This document shows, one piece after another, positions 9,979 to 19,216 of a stretch of DNA of 64,000 nucleotides. Source of the DNA: Alphaproteobacteria bacterium (GTDB lineage: Bacteria > Pseudomonadota > Alphaproteobacteria > Sphingomonadales > Sphingomonadaceae). The DNA is taken from contig VBAC01000001.1 in the NCBI GenBank assembly GCA_005883305.1, forward strand, positions 248,001 to 312,000, written 5' to 3'. The notes below the pieces were generated by a model that did not search any database, was not told the DNA's origin, and was given only the letters and a program-made list of their open reading frames with translations. The translations under genes were made by a program, and so were the position numbers. Numbering within the stretch: the stretch's first letter is position 1; every line of letters starts with the position of its first letter.

Positions 9979-11036
9979 GCGTGGTAAATCCTCAAAACCC
10001 GTACGTGTCGAGCCCTTCGACGCCGCCTGTCGACGTCGCTCAGGATAAACCTGACCCTGCGGGTCAGGTCGAGACACCCGGCCGAGCGGAGCCGAGGCAA
10101 GGCATCTCGCCTCCGCTCGATAGGGCCCCTCGACTTCGCTCGGGGCGAACGGGGATTCCTGGGTTGCTCGGAACCGCCGAGCGCGGCGGCAGCCTCGCCG
10201 ACTTCATCTGGTTCCGCACCGGCGGCCCGGCCGAATGGCTGGTCCGGCCCGCCAGCGTGGAGGACCTCGCCGATTTCCTGCGCGCGCTCGATTCCGACGT
10301 TCCGGTTCTGCCCGTGGGCGTCGGCTCGAACCTGATCGTCCGCGACGGCGGCGTGCCGGGCGTCGTCGTTCGCCTGCCCAAGGCGATGAGCCATGTCCAT
10401 ATCGAGCCGGGAAACCGGGTCCGCGCCGGGGGCGGGGCGATGGGAATCACCGTCGCCTCCAAGGCGCGCGATGCGCATGTCGCCGGCCTCGAATTCCTGC
10501 GCGGCATTCCCGGGACCGCCGGCGGCGCGGTTAGGATGAACGCCGGCGCCTACGGGCACGAGGTCGCCGACATCCTCATCGAGGCGACTTTGGTGCTGCG
10601 GAGCGGCGAGATCGTCACCTGGCCGCGCGAGCGGCTCGGCTACACCTACCGGCACAGTGAAGTGCCCGAAGGCGCGGTGGTCGTCGAGGCGCTGTTCGAG
10701 GGCGTTCCAGGCGAGCGTGCCGAGATCGGCGCGGAGATGGATCGGATCGCCGCCGAGCGCGAAGCCTCCCAGCCGCTTCGGAGCCGCACCGGCGGCTCGA
10801 CCTTCAAGAACCCGCCCGCCGCCAAGGCCTGGCAGCTGATCGACCAGGCCGGCTGCAGGGGCTTGCGCATCGGCGACGCGCAAGTATCGGAGAAGCATTG
10901 CAATTTCCTCCTCAACCTGGGCGAGGCGAGCGCGGCCGAGATCGAGGCGCTGGGGGAGGAAGTGCGGCGAAGGGTGAAGGCGAATTGCGGGGTGGAGCTG
11001 GAGTGGGAAATACAGCGCGTGGGGACAAGCGGGTGA
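9975..11036 (+). CDS. murB: UDP-N-acetylenolpyruvoylglucosamine reductase MurB with repeat-encoded N-terminal extension
   Basis: A FAD-dependent reductase that forms UDP-MurNAc. The FAD-binding parts are [27 protein letters not shown] and [18 protein letters not shown]; the catalytic serine region is [10 protein letters not shown] and the C-terminus is complete. From ATG 9975, which overlaps the murC stop, the protein is 353 aa against about 300 for the family. The surplus is a 156 bp palindromic repeat (9998-10153) read in frame as about 52 Pro/Arg-rich residues. A TTG at 10164, downstream of the repeat, is an alternative start. The enzyme call is secure; the start is not. Confidence 0.93.
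   Translation: MSVVNPQNPYVSSPSTPPVDVAQDKPDPAGQVETPGRAEPRQGISPPLDRAPRLRSGRTGIPGLLGTAERGGSLADFIWFRTGGPAEWLVRPASVEDLADFLRALDSDVPVLPVGVGSNLIVRDGGVPGVVVRLPKAMSHVHIEPGNRVRAGGGAMGITVASKARDAHVAGLEFLRGIPGTAGGAVRMNAGAYGHEVADILIEATLVLRSGEIVTWPRERLGYTYRHSEVPEGAVVVEALFEGVPGERAEIGAEMDRIAAEREASQPLRSRTGGSTFKNPPAAKAWQLIDQAGCRGLRIGDAQVSEKHCNFLLNLGEASAAEIEALGEEVRRRVKANCGVELEWEIQRVGTSG
9998..10153. repeat. Palindromic repeat, family D copy 1, inside murB
   Basis: The element starts CCCGTACGTGTCGAGC and ends in CTCGGGGCGAACGGG, so its ends are inverted copies of each other. An internal GGATAAACCTGACC / GGTCAGGTC hairpin is also visible. It closely matches the element at 49294-49448 in sequence and length (156 against 155 bp). 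The length is a multiple of three and no stop codon falls in the murB frame. Confidence 0.88.
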
Positions 11037-11050
11037 AGCGGCGACCACAA

Positions 11051-11173
11051 ATCCTCCCCGGGACGGGGAGGGGGACCATGCGCAGCATGGTGGAGGGGGC
11101 CCCGCGCCTTGCTCCGGGCCCCCTCCACCGCGCCGCTTCGCGTCGCGGTCCCCCTCCCCGTGCCGGGGAGGAT
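11051..11173. repeat. Palindromic repeat, family A-like copy, before ddlB
   Basis: A near-perfect long inverted repeat fills the murB-ddlB gap: ATCCTCCCCG..GGGGAGGGGGACC at the left pairs with GGTCCCCCTCCCC..CGGGGAGGAT at the right, with inner arms GGTGGAGGGGGCCC / GGGCCCCCTCCACC. The right arm supplies GGGGAGG as the ddlB Shine-Dalgarno five bases before the ATG. Confidence 0.85.
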
Positions 11174-11175
11174 CT

Positions 11176-12093
11176 ATGAAGCCCCTCCGTATCGCGGTGC
11201 TGATGGGCGGCTGGTCGTCCGAGCGGGAGGTCTCTCTCGTCACCGGCAATGGAGTCGCCGACGCGCTGGAAGGCCGCGGCCACACGGTGACCCGGATCGA
11301 CATGGGCCGCGACGTCGCCCAGCGGCTCGCCGAGGCCGCGCCGGACGTGGTCTTCAACGCGCTCCACGGCACCCCCGGCGAGGACGGAACGGTCCAGGGG
11401 CTGATGGACCTGATGGGCCTCAAATATACCCATAGCGGACTCGAAACCTCGGTCATCGCGATCGACAAGGAGCTGACCAAAATGGTCCTCGTTCCCCACG
11501 GCATCCGGATGCCGGAGGGGAAGATCGTCGCCAGCGAAAGCCTCTACGAAGGCGATCCGATGCCCCGGCCTTATGTGCTGAAGCCGGTCAACGAGGGGTC
11601 TTCGGTGGGCGTGGCGATCGTCACCGCGGACGGCAATGAAGGCGATCCGATCGGGCGAGACGTCGAAGGGCCGTGGAAGCATTTCGAGCGGCTTCTCGCC
11701 GAGCCCTTCATCCGCGGCCGCGAGCTGACCGTCGCCGTGCTCGACGACGAAGCGCTGGCGGTGACGGAATTGTGCCCCAAGTCCGGCTTCTACGATTACG
11801 ACGCCAAATATACGGACGGGATGACCCAGCATGTCTGCCCGGCGGACATCCCTACCGAAGTGGCCGACGCGGCGATGCGGATGGCGCTCGATTCCCACCG
11901 GCATCTCGGCTGCAAGGGCGCCTCGCGCTCCGATTTCCGCTGGGACGACGACATGGGTCTGAGCGGCCTCTATCTGCTCGAGGTCAACACGCAGCCCGGA
12001 ATGACTCCGCTGAGCCTCGTGCCCGAGCAGGCCAAAGCGCGCGGCATCGACTATGCGACCCTGGTCGAGCGGATCGTGGAGGCGGCGCTGTGA
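11176..12093 (+). CDS. ddlB: D-alanine:D-alanine ligase
   Basis: A 305-aa ATP-grasp ligase that makes the D-Ala-D-Ala used by MurF. Visible family stretches are VLMGGWSSEREVSL at the N-terminus, NALHGTPGEDGTVQG near residue 60, KPVNEGSSVG near 137, and the metal-binding EVNTQPGMTPLSL near the C-terminus. It starts at ATG 11176 after the repeat-borne GGGGAGGATCT ribosome site and ends overlapping the ftsQ GTG. Confidence 0.96.
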   Translation: MKPLRIAVLMGGWSSEREVSLVTGNGVADALEGRGHTVTRIDMGRDVAQRLAEAAPDVVFNALHGTPGEDGTVQGLMDLMGLKYTHSGLETSVIAIDKELTKMVLVPHGIRMPEGKIVASESLYEGDPMPRPYVLKPVNEGSSVGVAIVTADGNEGDPIGRDVEGPWKHFERLLAEPFIRGRELTVAVLDDEALAVTELCPKSGFYDYDAKYTDGMTQHVCPADIPTEVADAAMRMALDSHRHLGCKGASRSDFRWDDDMGLSGLYLLEVNTQPGMTPLSLVPEQAKARGIDYATLVERIVEAAL

Positions 12094-13025
12094 CGACCAG
12101 GATCGCCCGAGGCGCTCCGGCGCGCGGCCGCCAGAGGCCGCGCAGCGCGCCGCGAAGCGTCGGCACGAGGCGGCCGAAGAAGAAGCCCGGCCTGCTCGAG
12201 TCGCTTGGGGTCTCGCCGGGCTGGGCGCGGCGGATCGGCAACATGGTCCTGGCGACGATAACCTGCGTAGTGATCGTCGCCGCGGTGCTCGCCTTCCGCC
12301 TGCCGCAGCTTGCCGGCCTCGCGCTCGGCGAGGGCGTCGGAGGCGCCGGCTTCACCCTTCGCCGGGTGGAGATTACCGGCGCGCAGCGAGTCTCGCGGCT
12401 CGCCATCTACAACGTCGCCTTCGATCAGGATTCGATGGCCATGCCGCTGGTCGACCTCGGGGCGACTCGCGAGCGGCTGCTTCGCTTCGGGTGGATCCGC
12501 GAGGCGCGGGTCTCGCGCCGGTTGCCCGACACGTTGGTGATCGACGTGGTCGAGCGGCAGCCGGTCGCGATCTGGCAGCAGGCCGGGCAACTGACGCTGA
12601 TCGACGGCGAGGGCGTGGCGCTCGAGCCGGTTCGGGTCGAGGCGATGCCCGATTTGCCGCTGGTGATCGGCCCGGACGCCAACCGCCATATCGCCGGCCT
12701 CACCGCCCTGCTCCAGGCCGCCCCTCGCTTGCGCGCGCAGATCGCCGGCGCGACCTGGGTCGGCCAGCGCCGCTGGGACATACACTTCCAGAGCGGCGAA
12801 TGGCTCGCGCTTCCCGAGGGCGGCGACGAGGCCCGCCGCGCGATCGGGCGTTTCGCCCTGATGGACCAGCAGGATCCGCTGCTCGGCCGCGGCTTCGCCC
12901 GGATCGACATGCGCGATCCGCACCGCACCTATGTGCGCATCTCCCGTGAGCCCGGCGCGATCGTGCCGGCCGTCGCACCGCCCGACGCGGGCCAGATTCC
13001 GCAAGACCTGGCGAGGACGATTTGA
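12090..13025 (+). CDS. ftsQ: Cell division protein FtsQ
   Basis: A 311-aa bitopic divisome protein. A basic cytoplasmic tail of about 50 residues, rich in Arg and Pro, precedes one membrane segment (near residues 54-73). A POTRA-like domain follows (FTLRRVEITGAQRVSR) and then the FtsQ domain with WIREARVSRRLPDTLVIDVVERQPVA. It links early and late divisome proteins. The start is GTG 12090, overlapping the ddlB stop in GTGA; the stop abuts the ftsA ATG. Confidence 0.93.
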   Translation: MTTRIARGAPARGRQRPRSAPRSVGTRRPKKKPGLLESLGVSPGWARRIGNMVLATITCVVIVAAVLAFRLPQLAGLALGEGVGGAGFTLRRVEITGAQRVSRLAIYNVAFDQDSMAMPLVDLGATRERLLRFGWIREARVSRRLPDTLVIDVVERQPVAIWQQAGQLTLIDGEGVALEPVRVEAMPDLPLVIGPDANRHIAGLTALLQAAPRLRAQIAGATWVGQRRWDIHFQSGEWLALPEGGDEARRAIGRFALMDQQDPLLGRGFARIDMRDPHRTYVRISREPGAIVPAVAPPDAGQIPQDLARTI

Positions 13026-14296
13026 TGGGGCGGCGGGCGCCCACCATTCCGATCCGCAATCTCGTGGCCGCGCTCGACGTTGGCTCCTCGAAGGTGTGCG
13101 CTCTGATCGCCGAGCCTGGCGAGGACGGCAAATTGCGCATCCTCGGCACCGGCCAGCGCGAGAGCCGCGGAGTCAAGCGCGGCTTCATCGCCGACATGGA
13201 GAAGAGCGAGACCGCCATCCGCGAGGCCGTCGAGCAGGCGGAGCGCATCGCCGGCACCAATATCGACCAGGTGTTCGTCGGCTTTTCGGCCGGCGGATTG
13301 GTCAGCAACGTCGCCGGAGTCGAGGTGGCGATCGGGGGCAGGCGGATCACCGCCGAGGACGTGGACGCTTTGCTCGGCGCCGGCCAGGATTCGATCGACC
13401 CGGACGGCCGCACGGTCCTCCACGCAATCCCCGCTTTCTACACGATCGACGGAGTCGACGGCGTGAAGCAGCCGCGCGGCCTCCATGCGGACAAGATCGC
13501 GGTCGACATCCACGTCATCGCCGCCGACCCCTCGCCGGTCAAAAATCTCGATCTGTGCGTCCGATCCGCTCACTTGGGCGTTGAAGCGATCGTCGCCTCG
13601 CCGGTCGCGGCTGGGAAGGCCTGTTTGAGTGAGGAGGAGCGCGAGTTGGGTGTTGCGCTTGTCGAGTTGGGCGGAGGAGTGACCAACGTGTCGGTCTTCG
13701 CCGGCGGAATGCTGGTGGGCCTGAAGTCGCTGGCGATGGGCGGAGCCGACATCACGGACGACATCGCCGCCGCCTTCGGCACCCGCCGCGCCGAGGCCGA
13801 GCGGATCAAATGCTTCTACGGCTCGGCGATGACCTCCCCGCGCGACAATCACGACATGATCGAGCTGGCCCCGATCGCCGGCAGCCAGGAGGGGATCGAG
13901 GCCGCGCGCATCACCCGCGCCCAGCTCGTCGCGGTGATCCGCCAGCGGCTCGAGCATCTCACCGCCCAGATCGAGGGCGCGCTCAAGCAACTGGGCTTTT
14001 CCGGCCCCTTCGGCCGCCAGGTCGTGCTGACCGGCGGCGGTGCCGAGCTCAAGGGCATCGCGGACTATGCCCAGGGCGTGCTCGGCCGCGCGGTCAGGAT
14101 CGGCCGGCCGGCCATTCCCGGCCTTCCCGAAGCCCATAGCGGCCCGGCCTTTTCGACGCTCGCGGGCCTCGCCTTGTTCGCGGCGGCGGACGAGAACGAC
14201 CTCAGGAGCGGCTTCAGCGGCGCCGGAGGCCCTGCGGACAAGGGCGGCGGCGGCTGGATTCAGCGCCTGATTGCGGCATTTCGGACTCAGTATTGA
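13025..14296 (+). CDS. ftsA: Cell division protein FtsA
   Basis: A 423-aa actin-fold protein that tethers FtsZ to the membrane. The N-terminal phosphate loop is AALDVGSSKVCALIAE, phosphate 2 is VELGGGVTNVSVFAGG near residue 220, and the adenosine region is LTGGGAELKG near 338. The last 15 residues (GGGWIQRLIAAFRTQY) form the expected amphipathic membrane helix. ATG 13025 overlaps the ftsQ stop by one base; a TTG three bases earlier is possible but less likely. Confidence 0.95.
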   Translation: MGRRAPTIPIRNLVAALDVGSSKVCALIAEPGEDGKLRILGTGQRESRGVKRGFIADMEKSETAIREAVEQAERIAGTNIDQVFVGFSAGGLVSNVAGVEVAIGGRRITAEDVDALLGAGQDSIDPDGRTVLHAIPAFYTIDGVDGVKQPRGLHADKIAVDIHVIAADPSPVKNLDLCVRSAHLGVEAIVASPVAAGKACLSEEERELGVALVELGGGVTNVSVFAGGMLVGLKSLAMGGADITDDIAAAFGTRRAEAERIKCFYGSAMTSPRDNHDMIELAPIAGSQEGIEAARITRAQLVAVIRQRLEHLTAQIEGALKQLGFSGPFGRQVVLTGGGAELKGIADYAQGVLGRAVRIGRPAIPGLPEAHSGPAFSTLAGLALFAAADENDLRSGFSGAGGPADKGGGGWIQRLIAAFRTQY

Positions 14297-14416
14297 TGAA
14301 ATCTGGGGAAAACCTGAAGTGAGCGTTAACTTTTTACTCGCACGGCAGAATCGCTTCGTGCAAAAGGCCTTAGAGGGAGCGCGCCGTATTGCGCCAGGGC
14401 ATAGGGGAGACTGCGC
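14297..14416 (+). promoter_or_regulatory. ftsA-ftsZ intergenic region, probable ftsZ leader
   Basis: This 120 bp gap is the longest gene-free stretch in the cluster apart from the repeats, so a separate ftsZ promoter is plausible. A TTAAC element at 14326 resembles half of a CtrA site, but no second half is visible at the expected distance. No convincing -35/-10 pair was found. AGGGGAGACTG before ATG 14417 gives a good ribosome site. Confidence 0.35.
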
Positions 14417-15907
14417 ATGAGCATCGATTTCATCCGACCCGAGGTGGAGGAGCTGCGTCCCCGGATCAGCGTGATCGGCGTCGGCGGCGCGGGCGGCAAC
14501 GCCATCGCGAACATGATCCAGTCGGAGGTCCAGGGCGTCGACTTCATCGTCGCCAACACCGACGCCCAGGCGCTCAACCACAGCCTCGCGGACCGCAAGA
14601 TCCAGCTCGGCCTGAAGATCACCCAAGGTCTCGGCGCGGGCTCTAGGCCCGAGATCGGCAAGGCCGCGGCGGAAGAAGCGATCGACGAGATCGAGGCCGC
14701 GCTCGACGGGGCACACATGTGCTTCATCGCCGCCGGCATGGGCGGCGGCACCGGCACCGGCGCCGCGCCGATCATCGCCAAGGCCGCGCGCGACCGCGGC
14801 ATCCTCACCGTCGGCGTGGTCACCAAGCCGTTCAGCTTCGAAGGCGCGCGCCGCGGCCGCTCGGCCGAGGCCGGAATCGCCGAGCTTCAGCAGCATGTCG
14901 ACACGTTGATCGTCATTCCCAACCAGAACCTGTTCCGCATCGCCAATCCGAACACGACCTTCAAGGAAGCGTTCATGATGGCTGACGAGGTTCTCCAGCA
15001 GGGCGTTCGCGGGATCACCGATCTGATGGTCATGCCCGGCCTCATTAATCTCGATTTCGCCGACGTCCGATCGGTGATGAGCGAGATGGGCAAGGCGATG
15101 ATGGGCACCGGCGAAGGCTATGGCGACAACCGCGCCATCGAGGCCGCCGAGCAGGCGATCGCCAATCCGCTGCTCGACGGCGTTTCCATGCGCGGCGCCA
15201 AGGGCGTGATCATCTCGATCACCGGCGGCGAGGACATGCGCCTGATGGAGGTCGACGAGGCCGCCAATCACATTAAGGAGCTGGTCGATCCCGACGCCAA
15301 CATCATCTGGGGCTCGGCGTTCAACAACGAGCTCGACGGCAAGATCCGGGTTTCGGTCGTGGCGACCGGAATCGGGGCCGAGGAGATCATGCCGCTGCCT
15401 CAGCCGGCCAAGGTCTTCGCCTTCCCGGCGGCGCGCGCCGCCGAGCCGCCGCGCACCGAAGCCGCGCCCGAGCCGGCGATCACGCTCACCCCGCCCGAGA
15501 CGGCGGCCGACGAAGCCCCGGCGATGGACATGGACGACGAGGAGCCTGCCGCCGCGTCGGCGACTGCGATGGCCGAGGACGAAGACGAGGGCGACGAGCT
15601 TCTGCTCGACAGCGTCGACATGACCGCCGACGACGGCGAGCCGGAGAGCGGCCCGGTCGCGATCGAGGACGTCCCGATCGGCAACGGCAACCGTTCCTGG
15701 CTGACCCGCGAAGAGGCGCCGGCGGCGCCCCAGGCGCAGCCGATGCGCGAGGGCGGAACCCTGTTCGAGCGGATGTCGAACATCGCCCGCGGCGCGGCCA
15801 AGGCCCAGGTCGACGACGAGGCCGGCGAGGAGGGTCCGCGGATGCGCACCGGCACGCGCGACCCGCTCGACATCCCGCGTTTCCTCAACCGGCAGAACAA
15901 TCAGTAA
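14417..15907 (+). CDS. ftsZ: Cell division GTPase FtsZ
   Basis: A 496-aa tubulin homologue that forms the Z ring. The tubulin signature [10 protein letters not shown] lies near residue 107 and the synergy loop region [11 protein letters not shown] near 210. The globular part ends near residue 320. A long acidic, Ala/Glu/Asp-rich linker of about 150 residues follows, typical of alphaproteobacteria, and the conserved C-terminal peptide is DIPRFLNRQ, which binds FtsA. It is preceded by a good Shine-Dalgarno and is the last dcw gene here. Confidence 0.97.
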   Translation: MSIDFIRPEVEELRPRISVIGVGGAGGNAIANMIQSEVQGVDFIVANTDAQALNHSLADRKIQLGLKITQGLGAGSRPEIGKAAAEEAIDEIEAALDGAHMCFIAAGMGGGTGTGAAPIIAKAARDRGILTVGVVTKPFSFEGARRGRSAEAGIAELQQHVDTLIVIPNQNLFRIANPNTTFKEAFMMADEVLQQGVRGITDLMVMPGLINLDFADVRSVMSEMGKAMMGTGEGYGDNRAIEAAEQAIANPLLDGVSMRGAKGVIISITGGEDMRLMEVDEAANHIKELVDPDANIIWGSAFNNELDGKIRVSVVATGIGAEEIMPLPQPAKVFAFPAARAAEPPRTEAAPEPAITLTPPETAADEAPAMDMDDEEPAAASATAMAEDEDEGDELLLDSVDMTADDGEPESGPVAIEDVPIGNGNRSWLTREEAPAAPQAQPMREGGTLFERMSNIARGAAKAQVDDEAGEEGPRMRTGTRDPLDIPRFLNRQNNQ

Positions 15908-15918
15908 AATTCCGGCCT

Positions 15919-15940
15919 TCCCCGCCTTCGCGGGCGGGGA
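15919..15940 (+). terminator. Hairpin after ftsZ
   Basis: Twelve bases after the ftsZ stop, an 8 bp GC stem (TCCCCGCC / GGCGGGGA) with a TTCGCG loop is present. There is no T-run behind it (GGGGCGCCTTTC), so it is a weak intrinsic terminator or an RNA-end stabiliser for the dcw transcript. Confidence 0.45.
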
Positions 15941-16014
15941 GGGGCGCCTTTCACCCTTCGGCGAAACCGGCTGGCCGCAGGCAGGCCCTCCGGGCGATTG
16001 CGTCCGGGGCCGAA

Positions 16015-16030
16015 GACCTGTTTACAGGTC
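16015..16030. promoter_or_regulatory. 16 bp inverted repeat at the start of the TPR/SPOR gene
   Basis: GACCTG-TTTA-CAGGTC ends three bases before ATG 16033. The only Shine-Dalgarno-like bases, AGG, lie in its right arm. It could be an operator or an RNA hairpin that limits ribosome access; sequence alone does not decide. Confidence 0.35.
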
Positions 16031-16032
16031 CG

Positions 16033-17835
16033 ATGACTTTATCGGTGGGGTTTCGCCGCGGCTTGTCGCTCGCGGCGATGGGGATCTTTTTTGCAACCAG
16101 CTCCGTTCGCGCCCAGGAAATGGATGCGGGCGATCCACAGCCGCGCGCAAATCTGCCGCCCGGGGCCATCGTCCAGCCGCTCGACAACGGCCCGGGGGCG
16201 GAGCTTCGCCGCAACCTCGTCACCCTGGCCAACAATCCGCGCTCGCTCGACGCACTGATCGGCGCCGGCCGCGCCGCCATCGCCATGGGCGATGCTGAGG
16301 CTTCCCTCGGCTTTTACGCCCGGGCCGACGAGATCGACCCGTCGAACGGGCGCGTAAAGGCCGGGATGGCTACGGCGCTGGTGCGGATGGAGCGGGCCGA
16401 CCAGGCGCTGCCCTTGTTCGCCCGGGCGGTCGCGCTCGGCGCGCCGGAAGGCGAGATCGCCGCCGACCGGGGCCTCGCTTACGATCTGTCGGGCGAGCAG
16501 CATCGCGCCCAGCAGGATTATGCCCTTGCCTTGCGCCGCGGCGCCGATCCCGAGATCGAGCGCCGCCTCGCGCTTTCGCTGGCGATCAGCGGGCATCGCG
16601 ATCAGGCGCTTCAGGTTCTCGACGCGCAGCTCCGCCGCCGCGACCGCGCCGGCTGGCGCGCGCAGGCCTTCGTCCTTGCGCTGACCGGGGACGCCCGCGG
16701 CGCGGAGGATACGGCCGGGCGGATGCTGGCGAGCGCGAACGCACAGGCGATGATGCCCTTCTTCCAGCGGCTTCACATGCTGACTCCGGCGCAGAAGGCC
16801 GCGGCGGTCCATTTCGGCCGCTTTCCGGCAAGCGCGCGATCGATGCAGGTCGCGAGCTATGCGGAGCCGGCCCCTGAGCCGGCCCACGCCCGGCCCCAGC
16901 CGGCCGAGCCGCTGGGTCGCCGCGAGCGCCGCCGTCCGCGCACGGAGGATGCGCCGGTCGCGACTCTGATCCGGACCCGGCGGGGCGCCGTCGAGGCTCC
17001 GGCGGTCGAGCCGCGCTCCCAGGGGGTTCAGCTAGCCCAGGCCGAGCCGGCCCGCTCCGAGCCGCCACGGCCGGAGCCCCAGTCGCTCCGCTCCGAGCTG
17101 CCGCCGGCCGAGCCCGCGGCTGCTTCGCCGCCGCCCTCCGAGCCCGCCGTCCAGCCGGCGGACGTTCCGACGAGTGCCCCGGCCGCGCCGGGATTCAGCT
17201 TCTCGGCGCCGGCGGTGGACGTTCCGCCATCGCCGCAGCCTGCCGTTACCCGGCCGACCGATTTCGGCGCGGTCGCCGAGCTCGTTCAGTCGTTGCCGCC
17301 CGAGCAAACGACGCCGCGCCCTGCGGCGCGCACTGCACCGCCTTCGCCGCGCGCTGCTCGCGAGACTCGCATCGCCGAGGCGCAGCCTTCCCGCGAGCGC
17401 GCCAGGCGCAATGCGCCGCCGCCCAATCCGGCGCGCCACTGGGTGCAGGTGGCCGGCGGCGCCAATCGCTCCTCGATGCCGCGCGAGCTCGCTCGCCTGC
17501 GCGAGCAGGCGGGCGCGCTGCTGCGCAGCCGGACCGCCTACACCACCCCGGCGAACGCCACCAACCGGCTGCTGGTCGGGCCGTTCGAAAGCGAGCGCGA
17601 GGCGCAGGCTTTCGTCAACCAGCTGAGCCAGCGCGACGTCCGGGCTTTCGCCTGGACAAGCGCCGCGGGCCAGGAGATAGAGCGGCTCCAGACCGCCGAG
17701 GCGCCGCGCTCGGCCGGCGCCGGAGCGAGGCCGCGACAGGAGCAGGGACGGACCGCCGCCAATGAGTCTCGCGCCTCTCGCAACCGATCCGAACCTGAGC
17801 AGGGGGCGTCTTCACGCACAAGACGATCGCGCTAA
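16033..17835 (+). CDS. Exported TPR and SPOR domain protein
   Basis: A 600-aa protein with a signal peptide (about residues 1-28, ending VRAQ). Tetratricopeptide-like helices cover about residues 55-200 (ARAAIAMGDAEASLGFYARADEIDP and following). A Pro/Ala/Glu-rich disordered region spans about 280-465, and a SPOR domain runs from about 470 to 555 (WVQVAGGANR to LLVGPFESEREAQAFVNQL). SPOR domains bind denuded septal glycan, so a periplasmic division or wall-remodelling role is likely. Its last 74 bp overlap the dgt start. The exact function is unknown. Confidence 0.8.
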   Translation: MTLSVGFRRGLSLAAMGIFFATSSVRAQEMDAGDPQPRANLPPGAIVQPLDNGPGAELRRNLVTLANNPRSLDALIGAGRAAIAMGDAEASLGFYARADEIDPSNGRVKAGMATALVRMERADQALPLFARAVALGAPEGEIAADRGLAYDLSGEQHRAQQDYALALRRGADPEIERRLALSLAISGHRDQALQVLDAQLRRRDRAGWRAQAFVLALTGDARGAEDTAGRMLASANAQAMMPFFQRLHMLTPAQKAAAVHFGRFPASARSMQVASYAEPAPEPAHARPQPAEPLGRRERRRPRTEDAPVATLIRTRRGAVEAPAVEPRSQGVQLAQAEPARSEPPRPEPQSLRSELPPAEPAAASPPPSEPAVQPADVPTSAPAAPGFSFSAPAVDVPPSPQPAVTRPTDFGAVAELVQSLPPEQTTPRPAARTAPPSPRAARETRIAEAQPSRERARRNAPPPNPARHWVQVAGGANRSSMPRELARLREQAGALLRSRTAYTTPANATNRLLVGPFESEREAQAFVNQLSQRDVRAFAWTSAAGQEIERLQTAEAPRSAGAGARPRQEQGRTAANESRASRNRSEPEQGASSRTRRSR

Positions 17836-18931
17836 TCGCGGGCCGCGCGACGCCTTCCAGCGCGACCGCGACCGGATCATCCATTCGATCCCGTTCCGCC
17901 GCCTCCGCCACAAGACCCAGGTGTTCGTCTCGCCCGACGCGGACCATTATCGCGTCCGCCTGACCCACAGCCTGGAGGTCGCGCAGATCGCCCGAACGCT
18001 GGCGCGCGCGCTCGGCATCAACGAGGATCTGACCGAGGCTCTGGCCCTTGCCCACGACATCGGCCACCCGCCCTTCGGCCATGCCGGCGAGGACGTGCTC
18101 AAGGAAGCGATGGCCGAGGCTGGCGGCTTCGACCACAATGCGCACACGATCCGGCTGCTGACCCGCCTGGAGAGCCCCTATCCGCGCTTTTCCGGCCTCA
18201 ACCTCAGCTGGGAAACCCTGGAGGGGCTGGCCAAGCATAACGGGCCGGTGACGGGAGCGCCCTGGGCGCTGGCCGAGGCCGATTCCGAATGGCCGCTGGA
18301 GCTGGAATGCTGGCCCGGCCTCGAGGCGCAGGTCGCCGCCATCGCCGACGACATCGCCTACGACAATCACGACATCGACGACGGGCTGCGCGCGGGACTG
18401 TTCACGCTCGAGGAACTGCTCGAGGTTCCGCTGGTGGCGCGGACCTGGGACGCGGTTGTGGCGCGCTATCCCGATATCGAGGAGGCGCGGCTGGTGCCGG
18501 AGCTGGTGCGCGAGCTGATCGGCCTGATGGTCGCCGACGTTCTGGCCGAGACTCGGCTGCGCGCCGAAGGGATCGGCTCGGTCGAGGCGGTGCGCGGGGC
18601 GGGGCGCTCGCTCGCCGGCTTCTCCGAAGCGCTCGCAGGCGAGGAGCGGGCCCTCAAGCGCTTCCTCTACGCGCGGATGTACGACGCTCCCGAGGTGAAG
18701 GCGGTGCGCGCCGAGGCGCAGGCGCTGCTCGCGCGCCTTTTCGGGGCCTATCGCGCAGACCCCGGTCTGCTTCCGCCCGAATGGCGGCCGAAAGGCGATG
18801 AGGACCTGCTGCGCGGGATCGGCGATTTCGTCGCGGGGATGACGGATCGTTTCGCGGTGCGCTGCCACGACACCATCTTCGGCGTCGAGCCGGGCAGCGC
18901 TCAGCGACGTATCGCGACGATCGTCGGCTAG
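17762..18931 (+). CDS. dgt: Deoxyguanosinetriphosphate triphosphohydrolase-like protein
   Basis: A 389-aa HD-domain hydrolase of the dNTPase family, expected to remove triphosphate from dGTP. The N-terminal family stretch FQRDRDRIIHSIPFRRLRHKTQVF is partly visible from residue 33; metal ligands lie in RLTHSLEV (H of the first pair) and LAHDIGHPPFGHAGE (HD pair). The start at ATG 17762 lies inside the preceding gene; the N-terminal residues TDPNLSRGRL fit the family pattern xxPxxSRGR, so the long overlap is probably real. Confidence 0.9.
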   Translation: MSLAPLATDPNLSRGRLHAQDDRANRGPRDAFQRDRDRIIHSIPFRRLRHKTQVFVSPDADHYRVRLTHSLEVAQIARTLARALGINEDLTEALALAHDIGHPPFGHAGEDVLKEAMAEAGGFDHNAHTIRLLTRLESPYPRFSGLNLSWETLEGLAKHNGPVTGAPWALAEADSEWPLELECWPGLEAQVAAIADDIAYDNHDIDDGLRAGLFTLEELLEVPLVARTWDAVVARYPDIEEARLVPELVRELIGLMVADVLAETRLRAEGIGSVEAVRGAGRSLAGFSEALAGEERALKRFLYARMYDAPEVKAVRAEAQALLARLFGAYRADPGLLPPEWRPKGDEDLLRGIGDFVAGMTDRFAVRCHDTIFGVEPGSAQRRIATIVG

Positions 18932-18973
18932 GGTCCGGACTCAATCGGCCGGGCGGCTTTCATTTGATTTACA

Positions 18974-19092
18974 GAGTCATCCCGGCGAAAGCCGGGACCC
19001 ATGAACACGGTCTTCGAGGTGAAGTAAGATCGCCGCCGCCGTCCGCTCGACCACTTTGGTTCATGGGCCCCGGCTTTCGCCGGGGTGACTCC
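18974..19092. repeat. Palindromic repeat, family B copy 1 (GAGTCATCCCGGC type)
   Basis: GAGTCATCCCGGCGAAAGCC and its inverted partner GGCTTTCGCCGGGGTGACTC bracket a less conserved middle, with CCCATGAAC / GTTCATGGG inner arms. Both ends carry GANTC. It occupies most of the dgt-argS gap (18932-19216); nothing else recognisable is in that gap. Confidence 0.9.
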
Positions 19093-19216
19093 CTTGATTG
19101 ACAGCGACACCCGACTTCCACTTGAGTCCGGACCCCTGGGCCATCCCCGAGCATAACCTTCAAATCCCCAGCCGCATCGTCTAGAGCCGCGCCTCCCTCG
19201 TTTTTGGAAAGTGCCC

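Noticed and set aside
14326-14340. CtrA binding site before ftsZ
   Set aside because: Only one TTAAC half is present; the second half at the required spacing is missing, so it is listed only as an uncertain leader.
12929-15271. A 780-codon open frame on the minus strand across ftsA and ftsZ, and similar long antisense frames (e.g. 713-2158, 9747-11504, 46609-49095)
   Set aside because: They lie opposite genes with clear family motifs; the products are Arg/Asp/Gly/Ala-rich without any recognisable domain, as expected of antisense frames in GC-rich DNA.
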